From Luteimonas sp. J29 (GTDB lineage: Bacteria > Pseudomonadota > Gammaproteobacteria > Xanthomonadales > Xanthomonadaceae): 64,000 nucleotides of DNA. The notes under the pieces were generated by a model. It saw nothing but the letters and a program-made list of their open reading frames with translations, was not told where the DNA came from and searched no databases. Position 1 is the first letter of the stretch. Every line of letters starts with the position of its first letter. The stretch spans positions 186,001-250,000 of the forward strand of contig NZ_AWZR01000002.1 in NCBI RefSeq assembly GCF_000472505.1, written 5' to 3'. A program made the position numbers and the translations under genes. Shown here one piece after another: positions 57,015 through 64,000 of the stretch.

Positions 57015-58037
57015 ATGTCGACGCCCGACAGTCCCCGCCCGCTCGACCTGCTCTGGCAGCCGGGCACCCTGCTGTGGATCGTCCTCGCCGGCGAGGCGCT
57101 CGCGACCGTGCTCGCGCTCGCGCCGGGGGTCGACGGCGGGCGGCTGGCCTACTTCGGCATGGCCTCGTTCGCGATCCAGTGGGTCTTCATCATGTCGCTG
57201 TGCCTGCTCTACCTGGCGCGGCGCTGGCTCGGGCGCGCCTCGCCTCCGGTGATCGCGCAGGCCGGCCTGGCCGCGCTGCTGGCCAGTACCTGGGTGGTGG
57301 TCGGGCTCGGGCGCGCCCTGTTGCCCGGGCTGGGCCTGGCCCCGGCTTCGGGCTGGTCCGTGTTCACGCTCCAGGTCACGCTGATGGCGCTGACCGTGGG
57401 CCTGCTGGCGCTGGCCGCGTTCCAGGCCCAGTGGCGGGCACGCCAGCTGGCCTTGCGCGCCAAGCAGGCCGAGCTCGATGCGCTCCAGGCGCGGATCCGG
57501 CCGCACTTCCTGTTCAACGCGCTCAATACCGGGATCGCCCTGGTGCACGCCCGCCCCGGCGAGACCGAACAGCTGCTGCTGGACCTGAGCGACCTGTTCC
57601 GTGCCGCGATCTCCGGCCGCGAGCAGGTGCCGCTGGCCGAGGAACTGTCCCTGACCCGTCGCTACCTGGAGATCGAGCGGCTGCGCTTCGGCGACCGGCT
57701 GCAGGTCGAATGGGACGTGCCGGACGGGTCCGCACTCGACGGCGTCGGGATCCCGCCCCTGTCGATCCAGCCGCTGGTGGAGAACGCGATCAAGCACGGC
57801 ATCGAACCGGCGCGCGGCGGCGGCAGCGTCTCGATCACGCTGCGCCGCTCCGACGACGGGGTGGTGGTCACCGTATCCAACCCCGCGCCTCCGGATGCGG
57901 CCGCGTCCGCCGGCCACGGCATCGGCCTGAGCGCGGTGCGCTCGCGGATCCAGGTGTTCACCCTCGGCCAGGGCGGCGTCAGCACCGCGGTCGAGGACGG
58001 CCGCTACGTGGCGCGGCTGTCGCTCCCGACACCCTGA
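57015..58037 (+). CDS. algZ: LytS/AlgZ-type sensor histidine kinase
   Basis: 340 residues from ATG 57015 (MSTPDSPRPLDLLWQ). An upstream ATG at 56958 precedes a TAAACT -10-like box (56962-56967) and so is unlikely to be transcribed. Four membrane segments (about 17-150) carry the sensor part, then the cytoplasmic His_kinase domain: RIRPHFLFNALNTG with the phospho-accepting His in PHFLFN, and an HATPase_c with LSIQPLVENAIKHGIEPA, GHGIGLSAVRSR. This is the AlgZ/FimS family. In Pseudomonas, FimS-AlgR activates the fimU-pilVWXY1Y2E operon; here the kinase lies directly divergent from that operon, but no LytTR response regulator is adjacent: the next gene is ppnN on the other strand. Confidence 0.88.
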   Translation: MSTPDSPRPLDLLWQPGTLLWIVLAGEALATVLALAPGVDGGRLAYFGMASFAIQWVFIMSLCLLYLARRWLGRASPPVIAQAGLAALLASTWVVVGLGRALLPGLGLAPASGWSVFTLQVTLMALTVGLLALAAFQAQWRARQLALRAKQAELDALQARIRPHFLFNALNTGIALVHARPGETEQLLLDLSDLFRAAISGREQVPLAEELSLTRRYLEIERLRFGDRLQVEWDVPDGSALDGVGIPPLSIQPLVENAIKHGIEPARGGGSVSITLRRSDDGVVVTVSNPAPPDAAASAGHGIGLSAVRSRIQVFTLGQGGVSTAVEDGRYVARLSLPTP

Positions 58038-58044
58038 GCCGCGC

Positions 58045-59436
58045 TCAGGCGACGACCTGGTAGCAGGGCCGGTACTCGCCCGAGATCTTCATCCGGCGCT
58101 GCTCGACGAAGGCGCGCAGCAGGTCGTCGAGCGCCTCCATGATGTCCGGATCGCCGTGGATGCGGAACGGCCCGTGGCGTTCCACCCGGCGCATCCCGTG
58201 CTCCTTGACGTTGCCGGCCACGATGCCGGAGAAGGCGCGCCGCAGGTCGGCGGCCAGGTCCTGCGGGCGGCGGCCGTGGCGCAGGTCGAGCGCGGCCATC
58301 GCTTCGTGGGTCGGATCGAAGGGCTGCTGGTACTCGAGCGGGATGTCCAGGCCCCAGTTGAAGTAGAACGAATCCTTCTGCGCGATCCGGTACTCGCGCA
58401 CCTTGCGGATGCCCGCGGCCATGCGCTTGGCCACCCGCTCGGGGTCGGCGACGATGATCTCGTAGCGCGACGCGGCCTCTTCGCCCAGCGTCAGCCGGAT
58501 GAACTGGTCGATGCGCTCGAAGTACGGCGCGGCCGCGGTCGGGCCGGTGAGGATGAAGGGGAACGGCAGCTGCGCGTTCTCCTCGCGCAGCAGGATCCCG
58601 AGCAGGTACAGGATCTCCTCCGCGGTACCCACGCCGCCCGGGAACACGATGATGCCGTGGCCGATCCGGACGAAGGCCTCCAGGCGCTTCTCGATGTCCG
58701 GCATGATCACCAGCTGGTTGACGATCGGGTTCGGCGACTCGGCGGCGATGATCCCCGGCTCGGTGATGCCGATGTAGCGCGCGCGGCGCCTGCGCTGCTT
58801 GGCGTGGGCGATGGTGGCGCCCTTCATCGGGCCCTTCATCGCGCCCGGGCCGCAGCCGGTGCAGATGTCCAGGCCGCGCAGGCCGAGCTCGTAGCCGACG
58901 TTCTTGGTGTACTGGTACTCCTCGCGGCCGATCGAGTGGCCGCCCCAGCACACGACCAGGTTCGGCTCGGTCGGCTGCAGGATGCGCGCGTTGCGCAGCA
59001 GGCCGAACACCGCTTCGGTCAGTTCGGCCGACGTCGTGGGCTGCCAGGCGTCCTCGCCCAGCTCGATCGCGGTCCAGGCCAGGTCGCGCACGACCGCGAA
59101 CAGCAGCTCGGCCACGCCGCGGATCAGTTCGCCGTCGACGAAGGCCATGGCCGGGGCGTTGGTCAGCTCGATCCGCAGGCCGCGGTCGTGCTGCTCGACG
59201 TGGATGTCGAACGAGGGGTACAGCTCCTGCGCGGCGCGCGGGTCGTCCGAGGCGCTGCCGCTGGTCAGCACCGCGAGCGCGCAGCGGCGCAGCAGGTCGT
59301 GCATGCCGCCCGAGGAGGCGTCCTTGAGCCGCGCGACCTCGTCGCGCGACAGGATGTCCAGTGCGCCGCGGGGATAGAGCCGGGTGCTCACCACGGGCAG
59401 GGATGTGGCCGTCGCCTCGGTCGTGTGCTGTTCCAT
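58045..59436 (-). CDS. ppnN: Nucleotide 5'-monophosphate nucleosidase PpnN (LOG family)
   Basis: 463 residues. A PpnN N-terminal domain (DILSRDEVARLKDASSGGMHDLLRRCALAVL, quoted as DEVARLKDASSGGMHDLLRR), then the LOG/lysine-decarboxylase-like Rossmann core with VVCWGGHSIGREEYQYT, GCGPGAMKGPMKGA and the signature FPGGVGTAEEILYLLG, then the PpnN C-terminal part. PpnN splits purine and pyrimidine nucleoside monophosphates into base and ribose 5-phosphate and in E. coli is controlled by (p)ppGpp. The gene is convergent with the kinase gene (7 bp apart) and its start is followed by a terminator of the TonB receptor. Confidence 0.92.
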   Translation of the reverse strand: MEQHTTEATATSLPVVSTRLYPRGALDILSRDEVARLKDASSGGMHDLLRRCALAVLTSGSASDDPRAAQELYPSFDIHVEQHDRGLRIELTNAPAMAFVDGELIRGVAELLFAVVRDLAWTAIELGEDAWQPTTSAELTEAVFGLLRNARILQPTEPNLVVCWGGHSIGREEYQYTKNVGYELGLRGLDICTGCGPGAMKGPMKGATIAHAKQRRRRARYIGITEPGIIAAESPNPIVNQLVIMPDIEKRLEAFVRIGHGIIVFPGGVGTAEEILYLLGILLREENAQLPFPFILTGPTAAAPYFERIDQFIRLTLGEEAASRYEIIVADPERVAKRMAAGIRKVREYRIAQKDSFYFNWGLDIPLEYQQPFDPTHEAMAALDLRHGRRPQDLAADLRRAFSGIVAGNVKEHGMRRVERHGPFRIHGDPDIMEALDDLLRAFVEQRRMKISGEYRPCYQVVA

Positions 59437-59489
59437 TCGGGTCCTCGTGGTCGTGCGGCACGGACTGTAGCGCTCCGCGCCCGCAAAGG

Positions 59490-59514
59490 AAAACGGCCGG
59501 GTCGCCCCGGCCGT
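59490..59514 (-). terminator. Rho-independent terminator of the Oar-like TonB receptor gene
   Basis: On the minus strand ACGGCCGGG / CCCGGCCGT, 9 bp with a four-base loop, followed by TTTTCC. It lies 23 bases after the receptor stop codon. Confidence 0.8.
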
Positions 59515-59537
59515 CTTCCATGCCCTCCGGCTGGCGG

Positions 59538-62500
59538 TCAGAACTGGTAGCGGAAGGTCAGCATCGCCGACCAGCGCGACACCAGGCGGTTGGGGAACGC
59601 CGCGCTGGCGTCGTAGTCGGTCAGCGGCTGGACGTTCGGGATCTCGACTTCCGGGGTGGCCGGGTTGTCGCGGCCCAGGTCGTAGACGTAGGTGCCGTCC
59701 GGGTTGATGCCGGCCAGGACCACCAGGTTGCGGGTGTCAAAACCGCCCACGCTGTGGGTCACGCCCCAGTCCCTGTCGAGCAGGTTCAGGAAGTTGTAGA
59801 TGTCGAGGCGGATGACCGACTTGTGGCCCTTGAAGAAGCCCGGCAGCTCCTGCTGGATGCCCAGGTCGACCTGGTTGACCCACGGCAGCCGGTCGCCGTT
59901 GCGGTTGGCGATGGTGCCGCGGCGGGAATCCAGGTACGGGTTGCGGGCGATGAACTCGTGGAACGCCGCGATCTGCTCCGGCGTCGCCGAGCCGTAGCTC
60001 ACCCGCGGGTCGTCGACCAGCGGGATGTACGCCGGATCCTGGTTCACGCCGTCGCCGTTGGCGTCGCGCACGCCCGCCTGGGTGTTGAAGATCCAGGTGT
60101 AGGGCAGGCCGTCGCGGCCGTTGTAGTACGCCGTGACGCTGGTCTTGTAGTCGCCGAAGAACGCGTGCTCCCAGCCCAGCGAGGCCTTGATCGAGTTCCG
60201 GATCTCGCGCGAGGCGATGCTGGCGATCTCCTCGTTCGGGTTGATGCGCGAGACGAACTGGTAGCTCGACCACGCCTGCGAGCTGCCGTCCGAACCGACC
60301 TCGGTGGCCTTGGTGTAGGTGTAGCTGAGGTTGGCGTACCAGCCGTTGGCCAGCGGCTTGTCCAGGGCGAAGGTCACCGCCAGCGACTCGCCCTTGTCGG
60401 TGTTGCCCAGCAGGGTCGAATCCCAGTCGAACTGGCTGGCGCGACCGCAGTTCTTGTTGCCGCTGCTGGTGTTGCCGAGCGTGCACCAGTAGCTGCCGCG
60501 GCCGTCGGCGAGCTGCCCGGTCGGCGCGTCGTACAGGCCGGTCTCGGGGTTGTAGGCGCCGATGTTGGTGGCGCGGTAGTAGACGCCGTCCTTGTTCTTC
60601 AGGTACTGCGCCTCGACCGTACCCACCAGGCCCCACCACGGCAGCTCGGCGTCGTAGCCCAGGCTCACCTTCCACACGGTCGGGAGCTTGAAGTCGGGGT
60701 CGATGGCGTCGACCTGGTAGGCCGCGCTGGAGGCGCCGCCGCTCGGGATCGGCTGGTTGTACGGATCGGCGCTGAACGGCGCGTCTTCCGGGTCGAACGA
60801 GGTGTACGAGACCGCGGTGACGCCGTTGTTCTGGTACGGGTTGGCCAGCCACACGAACGGCGGCACGCTCTGGAACAGGCCCACGCCGCCGCGCAGCTGC
60901 GAGTAGCGCGGGGTGTCGAACAGGTAGTTGAACGACACGCGCGGCAGCACGACCTTGTTGTCGCTGCCCAGCTTGTAGTTGTTCGGGAAGCCGAAGGTCT
61001 CCTCGAAGCCCGGGGTGCGCTCGGGGGCCTTGTTGGCGCGCGGGATGTTGACGCGCACGCCGTAGGTCAGCGACAGCTGGTCGGTAGCCTGCCAGGTGTC
61101 CTGGATGTACGGGCTGAACTGGCTGTAGACCAGCGCGGCGGCGGTGTCGGCCTCGGTGTAGCCATCGGCCGGGCGGCGGATGGTGTAGCGGCTGTAGTTG
61201 CGGGCCGCGAAGTCCTCCAGGCTATCGAACAGGTACTCGCCGTGCAGGGTCTTGCCGTACAGGTTGAACACGTCGTGGCGCAGGTAGTCCACGCCGCCCT
61301 TGATGGTGTGGTTGTCGAGGAACAGCGTGCCCACCAGCGAGGCGGTGACGCGGTCGGTGTTGATCTGGTTCTCGTGGCGGTTGTCGTCCTCGCCGATGAA
61401 GATCCGGCCACCCGGCACGGTGACGATCGCCTCGGTGTTCTTCACCGACGCGCCGTTGATCTGGTCGAAGCGCTGGCGGCTGACCTTGAACTCGGTCGAG
61501 AAGCGGTCGGTCCAGTCGCTGAACAGCTGCAGGCTGGTGTTCCGGGTGACGTTGTCGATGTTGTACCAGTGGTTGGTCAGGACCGCGGTGTCGGTGAACA
61601 CGTCGTACGGGGACGGACGGTTCTCCTCGGTCTGCTGGTAGGTCAGGCTGGCGCGGTGGTACTCGTTGATGTTCCAGTCGATCTTGGCCAGGTAGCGCTT
61701 GTTCTCGAGGTTCACGCCGAGCGCGCCGTAGGCGTTGTCGCGCATGCCGAGCTCATTGGCGATGCGGATCGCCTCGTTGACGTCGTCGATCGAGATCCTG
61801 CCGGTGGAGACGCCGTCCTCGGGGGTGGCGCCGCCGAAGTCGGAGACTTCCTGCTCCTCGTAGGAGGCGAAGAAGAACAGGCGGTCCTTGATGATCGGGC
61901 CGCCGAAGGTCACGCCGCGGACCTCGTCCTTGTCGAACAGGGCGTAGTCCTCGCCGTTGCGCGAGGCCACCATGCTGCTGGCGTCCTTGAGCGCGTAGTA
62001 CACCGAACCGTGGAACTCGTTGGTACCCGACTTGGTCACCGCGTTGATGGTCGCGCCGACGCTGTCGGAGGTGACGTCGTAGTCGGAGATCTTCAGGTCG
62101 TACGCCGCGATGGTGTCGACCGAGATCGGCGAGTTGGTGTACGGCATGCCGTTGGAGTTCAGGCCGAAGGGGTCGCCCTGCGACAGGCCATCGACGGTGA
62201 TGCTGTTGAAGCGGTTGTTCACGCCGGCCACCGAGATCGCTCCCGAGGCCTGGTCGAGCACCTGGATGCGCGGGTCGAGGCGGGCCACGTCGTCGATCGA
62301 GCGGTTGCCCTGCGGGGTGATCTCCATCTTGCGGCCGTCGACCGAGGTGCCGACGCCCTTGTTCTCGGTGCTGAACACTGCCGAGCCGCCGGTGGCGATC
62401 GCGGTCACCGTGGCGAGGGTGGTCAGGTCGCCGGTGAGGGTCGCGTTGACCGTGTTCGCCTGGTTCAGCGACAGGTACACGTTGTCCTCGGTGCGGGTGC

Positions 62501-62777
62501 CCTCGCCGGCCTTGGTGATGGTGATCTCGTATGGACCGCCCACGCGCAGGCCACGCGCGACGTAGCGGCCGCTGGAATCGGTGGTGGCGCGGCTGACCGT
62601 GCCCGACTCCACGTGGGTGATCACGACCTCGGCGCCGGGCACCGGCTGACCGCTGCTGTCGGTCACGAGGCCGCCGACGCCCGCGGACGTGCTCTGGGCG
62701 AAGACGGGCGCCGCGGCGAGCGCGGCAATCAGGCCGATCGACAGTTTCGAGAGTCGAAGGCGGTTGCGACTGGTCAT
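59538..62777 (-). CDS. TonB-dependent receptor with N-terminal carboxypeptidase-regulatory-like domain (Oar-like)
   Basis: 1079 residues from ATG 62777 (MTSRNRLRLSKLSIG), with GAGG eight bases upstream. Signal peptide (LIAALAAAPVFAQ, ends near residue 28), then a CarboxypepD_reg/CNA-B-like domain (about 35-115: VGGLVTDSSGQPVPGAEVVITHVESG), the plug domain (about 125-240, with GNRSIDDVARLDPRIQV and FNSITVDGLSQGDPFGLNSNG), and a large barrel that ends in SRWSAMLTFRYQF. This is the Oar-like receptor class, known in Myxococcus for outer-membrane transport and in Xanthomonadaceae for proteins or peptides. The gene is alone; no substrate can be inferred. An unusually AT-rich region with an inverted repeat lies upstream. 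Confidence 0.93.
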   Translation of the reverse strand: MTSRNRLRLSKLSIGLIAALAAAPVFAQSTSAGVGGLVTDSSGQPVPGAEVVITHVESGTVSRATTDSSGRYVARGLRVGGPYEITITKAGEGTRTEDNVYLSLNQANTVNATLTGDLTTLATVTAIATGGSAVFSTENKGVGTSVDGRKMEITPQGNRSIDDVARLDPRIQVLDQASGAISVAGVNNRFNSITVDGLSQGDPFGLNSNGMPYTNSPISVDTIAAYDLKISDYDVTSDSVGATINAVTKSGTNEFHGSVYYALKDASSMVASRNGEDYALFDKDEVRGVTFGGPIIKDRLFFFASYEEQEVSDFGGATPEDGVSTGRISIDDVNEAIRIANELGMRDNAYGALGVNLENKRYLAKIDWNINEYHRASLTYQQTEENRPSPYDVFTDTAVLTNHWYNIDNVTRNTSLQLFSDWTDRFSTEFKVSRQRFDQINGASVKNTEAIVTVPGGRIFIGEDDNRHENQINTDRVTASLVGTLFLDNHTIKGGVDYLRHDVFNLYGKTLHGEYLFDSLEDFAARNYSRYTIRRPADGYTEADTAAALVYSQFSPYIQDTWQATDQLSLTYGVRVNIPRANKAPERTPGFEETFGFPNNYKLGSDNKVVLPRVSFNYLFDTPRYSQLRGGVGLFQSVPPFVWLANPYQNNGVTAVSYTSFDPEDAPFSADPYNQPIPSGGASSAAYQVDAIDPDFKLPTVWKVSLGYDAELPWWGLVGTVEAQYLKNKDGVYYRATNIGAYNPETGLYDAPTGQLADGRGSYWCTLGNTSSGNKNCGRASQFDWDSTLLGNTDKGESLAVTFALDKPLANGWYANLSYTYTKATEVGSDGSSQAWSSYQFVSRINPNEEIASIASREIRNSIKASLGWEHAFFGDYKTSVTAYYNGRDGLPYTWIFNTQAGVRDANGDGVNQDPAYIPLVDDPRVSYGSATPEQIAAFHEFIARNPYLDSRRGTIANRNGDRLPWVNQVDLGIQQELPGFFKGHKSVIRLDIYNFLNLLDRDWGVTHSVGGFDTRNLVVLAGINPDGTYVYDLGRDNPATPEVEIPNVQPLTDYDASAAFPNRLVSRWSAMLTFRYQF

Positions 62778-62880
62778 GTGGGAGCCTCGATGTGTGGTCG
62801 TGGGAACCGGGGGGACCGGTGGAGCGTGGCCGGTGGTGCGCCTGGATGCGGCGGACACGTCAGCGCGACGTGACTGCGCC

Positions 62881-62897
62881 GTTAACCTCAGATTAAC
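62881..62897. repeat. Inverted repeat GTTAA-N7-TTAAC upstream of the Oar-like receptor
   Basis: A short perfect inverted repeat about 105 bp before the receptor ATG, in the only AT-rich patch of this region. A -10-like GATAAT on the minus strand lies right beside it (62905-62900). Possibly an operator. Confidence 0.35.
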
Positions 62898-63020
62898 ACA
62901 TTATCGGTTGCAGATGACATGCAAACGACACCGATCGGCCAACGGAAGTCATTGACAGCGCTGGAAATTCACGCCTGATCGAGATTGTCCCGCCAAGTAC
63001 TTGTCGCAGCGTAGCAAGCC

Positions 63021-63620
63021 TCAGCCGGACACGGTCTGCGCGATGTAGCCACTGACCCCGTCCAGGAGCATCTGGACCGAGATCGCGACCAGCAGCATGC
63101 CCATCAGGCGCTCGATCGCGCTCAGCGCGCGCGGGCCGAGCAGGCGGTACAGCCAGGGGGCGCAGAACAGGATGGCGGCGGTCGCCGCCCAGGCCAGGAA
63201 CAGCGCCAGGCTCCAGTCCGCCAGGCGCTCGGGTTCGCGGCTGCCCATCAGCATCACCGCGGCCATGCCGGAAGGACCGGCGACCAGCGGGATCGCCAGC
63301 GGCACGATGAACGGCTCGCCGCCGGGGATCTCGCCCATCAGGCCTTCGGGCGGGGGGAAGATCATGCGGATGCCGATCAGGAACAGCACGATGCCGCCGG
63401 CGATCGACACCGACTCCTGGCGCAGGTGCATGACCTCCAGCGCGTACTTGCCGGCCCAGAGGAACAGCATCAGTACCGCCAGCGCGATCAGCAGTTCGCG
63501 CGCCAGCACCACCCGCTGCCGCGCCGGCTCCACCCGCCGCAGCAGGCTCAGGAACACCGGCACGTTGCCGAGCGGGTCGAGGATCAGGAACAGCAGCAGC
63601 GCCGCCGAGAGGATGGTCAT
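63021..63620 (-). CDS. MarC/YhgN family integral membrane protein
   Basis: 199 residues from ATG 63620 (MTILSAALLLFLILDPLGN). Six membrane segments; family motifs are LDPLGNVPVFLSLL near the N-terminus, AGGIVLFLIGIRMI, and PLAIPLVAGPSGMAAVML, all intact. The MarC family was once linked to multiple antibiotic resistance, a link later withdrawn; its role remains unknown. The start overlaps the stop of the SDR gene by four bases, so both are one operon. The frame continues upstream into the SDR gene; that part is not used. Confidence 0.9.
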   Translation of the reverse strand: MTILSAALLLFLILDPLGNVPVFLSLLRRVEPARQRVVLARELLIALAVLMLFLWAGKYALEVMHLRQESVSIAGGIVLFLIGIRMIFPPPEGLMGEIPGGEPFIVPLAIPLVAGPSGMAAVMLMGSREPERLADWSLALFLAWAATAAILFCAPWLYRLLGPRALSAIERLMGMLLVAISVQMLLDGVSGYIAQTVSG

Positions 63621-64000
63621 GCCCCCTGCTCCGTGGCCAGCAGCGCGATGCAGGCGCCGGTGGCGCCCGACGGGTCGCGCGCAAGGCGGTCCTCGTCGGC
63701 GGCGTAGGCACGCGCGCGCAGCGGCGTGCGCAGCGGCGGCAGCGGCAGCGCGTGCACGCCGAGCCCGGGGTTCTCGGCCTGCAGCGTCGCGGCCAGCGCC
63801 TCCAGTCCCCGCTGGACCACGCCGTAGGCGCCCCAGTAGGCCGGCGCCTGGCGCGGCAGCGGGTCGACGGTGAACACGACCCGCCCGGCCGCGGACGCGC
63901 GCAGCAGCGGCAGGCAGGCCTGGGTGAGCCACCAGCGTGCGGTCAGGCCCACGTGCACGATCCGCGCGAACATCGCCGGGTCGGTGTGCTCGAGCGGGGT
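63617..64000 (-). CDS. Short-chain dehydrogenase/reductase, C-terminal part (cut by window edge)
   Basis: The C-terminal about 127 residues of an SDR-fold protein similar to YciK; the N-terminal nucleotide-binding half lies beyond the right edge. Visible are TPLEHTD, FARIVHVGLTARWWLTQACLPLL (quoted by VGLTARWWLTQACLPLL), the expected active-site Tyr in WGAYGVVQRG and a C-terminal region with ALPLPPLRTPLRARAY. The catalytic YxxxK motif reads Y-G-V-V-Q, so the lysine that binds NAD(P) ribose and lowers the Tyr pKa is replaced by Gln. The protein may therefore be a non-catalytic or changed SDR. It overlaps marC by four bases. Confidence 0.8.
   Translation of the reverse strand, partial: TPLEHTDPAMFARIVHVGLTARWWLTQACLPLLRASAAGRVVFTVDPLPRQAPAYWGAYGVVQRGLEALAATLQAENPGLGVHALPLPPLRTPLRARAYAADEDRLARDPSGATGACIALLATEQGA

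Noticed and set aside
59361..62873. 1170-codon plus-strand frame opposite the Oar-like receptor and the start of ppnN.
   Set aside because: Mirror frame of two genuine genes; Val/Asp/Arg/Ala-repetitive and without motifs.

Overview
This window is a high-GC (roughly 70%) chromosomal segment whose gene content and order point to a gammaproteobacterium of the family Xanthomonadaceae (Lysobacter / Luteimonas / Pseudoxanthomonas type). The indicators are pilMNOPQ divergent from a class A penicillin-binding protein, the thrS-infC-rpmI-rplT-pheS-pheT-ihfA-merR string, a minor-pilin operon beside uvrB, a maltose uptake locus built on a TonB-dependent receptor, and an Oar-like TonB-dependent receptor. 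I see no insertion sequence, prophage, rRNA or CRISPR array. Nearly all genes are core housekeeping or envelope genes.

Layout. 1-2.2 kb: 5' end of transketolase and a dicarboxylate/amino-acid:cation symporter. 2.2-9.2 kb: a tightly overlapping MoxR-vWA ('Bat') operon on the minus strand (moxR, DUF58, DUF4381, batA, a batB-batC fusion, batD). 9.3-14.1 kb: pilMNOPQ (minus), the type IV pilus alignment complex and secretin, divergent from a PBP1A (plus). 17-29 kb: a conserved hypothetical, citrate synthase, tRNA-Phe, a lipoprotein, an acyl-CoA dehydrogenase, an HNH nuclease, a Pro/Ala-linker hypothetical, dxs, a MASE2-GGDEF diguanylate cyclase, a cupin, an Lpp-like lipoprotein, an L,D-transpeptidase and tRNA-Pro. 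29.2-37.3 kb: the translation-factor superoperon on the minus strand. 37.4-46.7 kb: the maltose/maltodextrin locus (LacI regulator, lipoprotein amylase, MFS importer, alpha-glucosidase, TonB receptor). 46.7-50.4 kb: a 624-bp intergenic stretch with a REP-like inverted repeat pair, tRNA-Val, uvrB, a lone FimT-like pseudopilin and tRNA-Asn. 50.4-58 kb: minor pilin operon fimT-pilV-pilW-pilX-pilY1-pilE (minus) and a divergent LytS/AlgZ-type histidine kinase. 58-64 kb: a PpnN nucleosidase, an Oar-like TonB receptor, a MarC protein and a truncated SDR gene.

How the parts work together. Both pilus clusters (machine and minor pilins) plus the AlgZ-like kinase serve type IV pilus assembly. The maltose genes form a complete route: outer-membrane receptor, surface or periplasmic amylase, inner-membrane symporter, cytoplasmic alpha-glucosidase. 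An identical 16-bp palindromic site in front of the importer/glucosidase and in front of the receptor is the likely LacI-family operator.

The most interesting signal is in the thrS leader (37160-37295). A short open reading frame encodes Met-Asp-Thr-Thr-Thr-Ala-Gln-Arg and is followed by mutually exclusive antiterminator and terminator hairpins, which looks like ribosome-mediated transcription attenuation of threonyl-tRNA synthetase. Other points worth attention are an ATT start codon for infC, several genes with a -10 box only 6-9 nt before the start codon (candidate leaderless mRNAs), a low-GC pilY1, and an AlgZ-like kinase without an adjacent response regulator.
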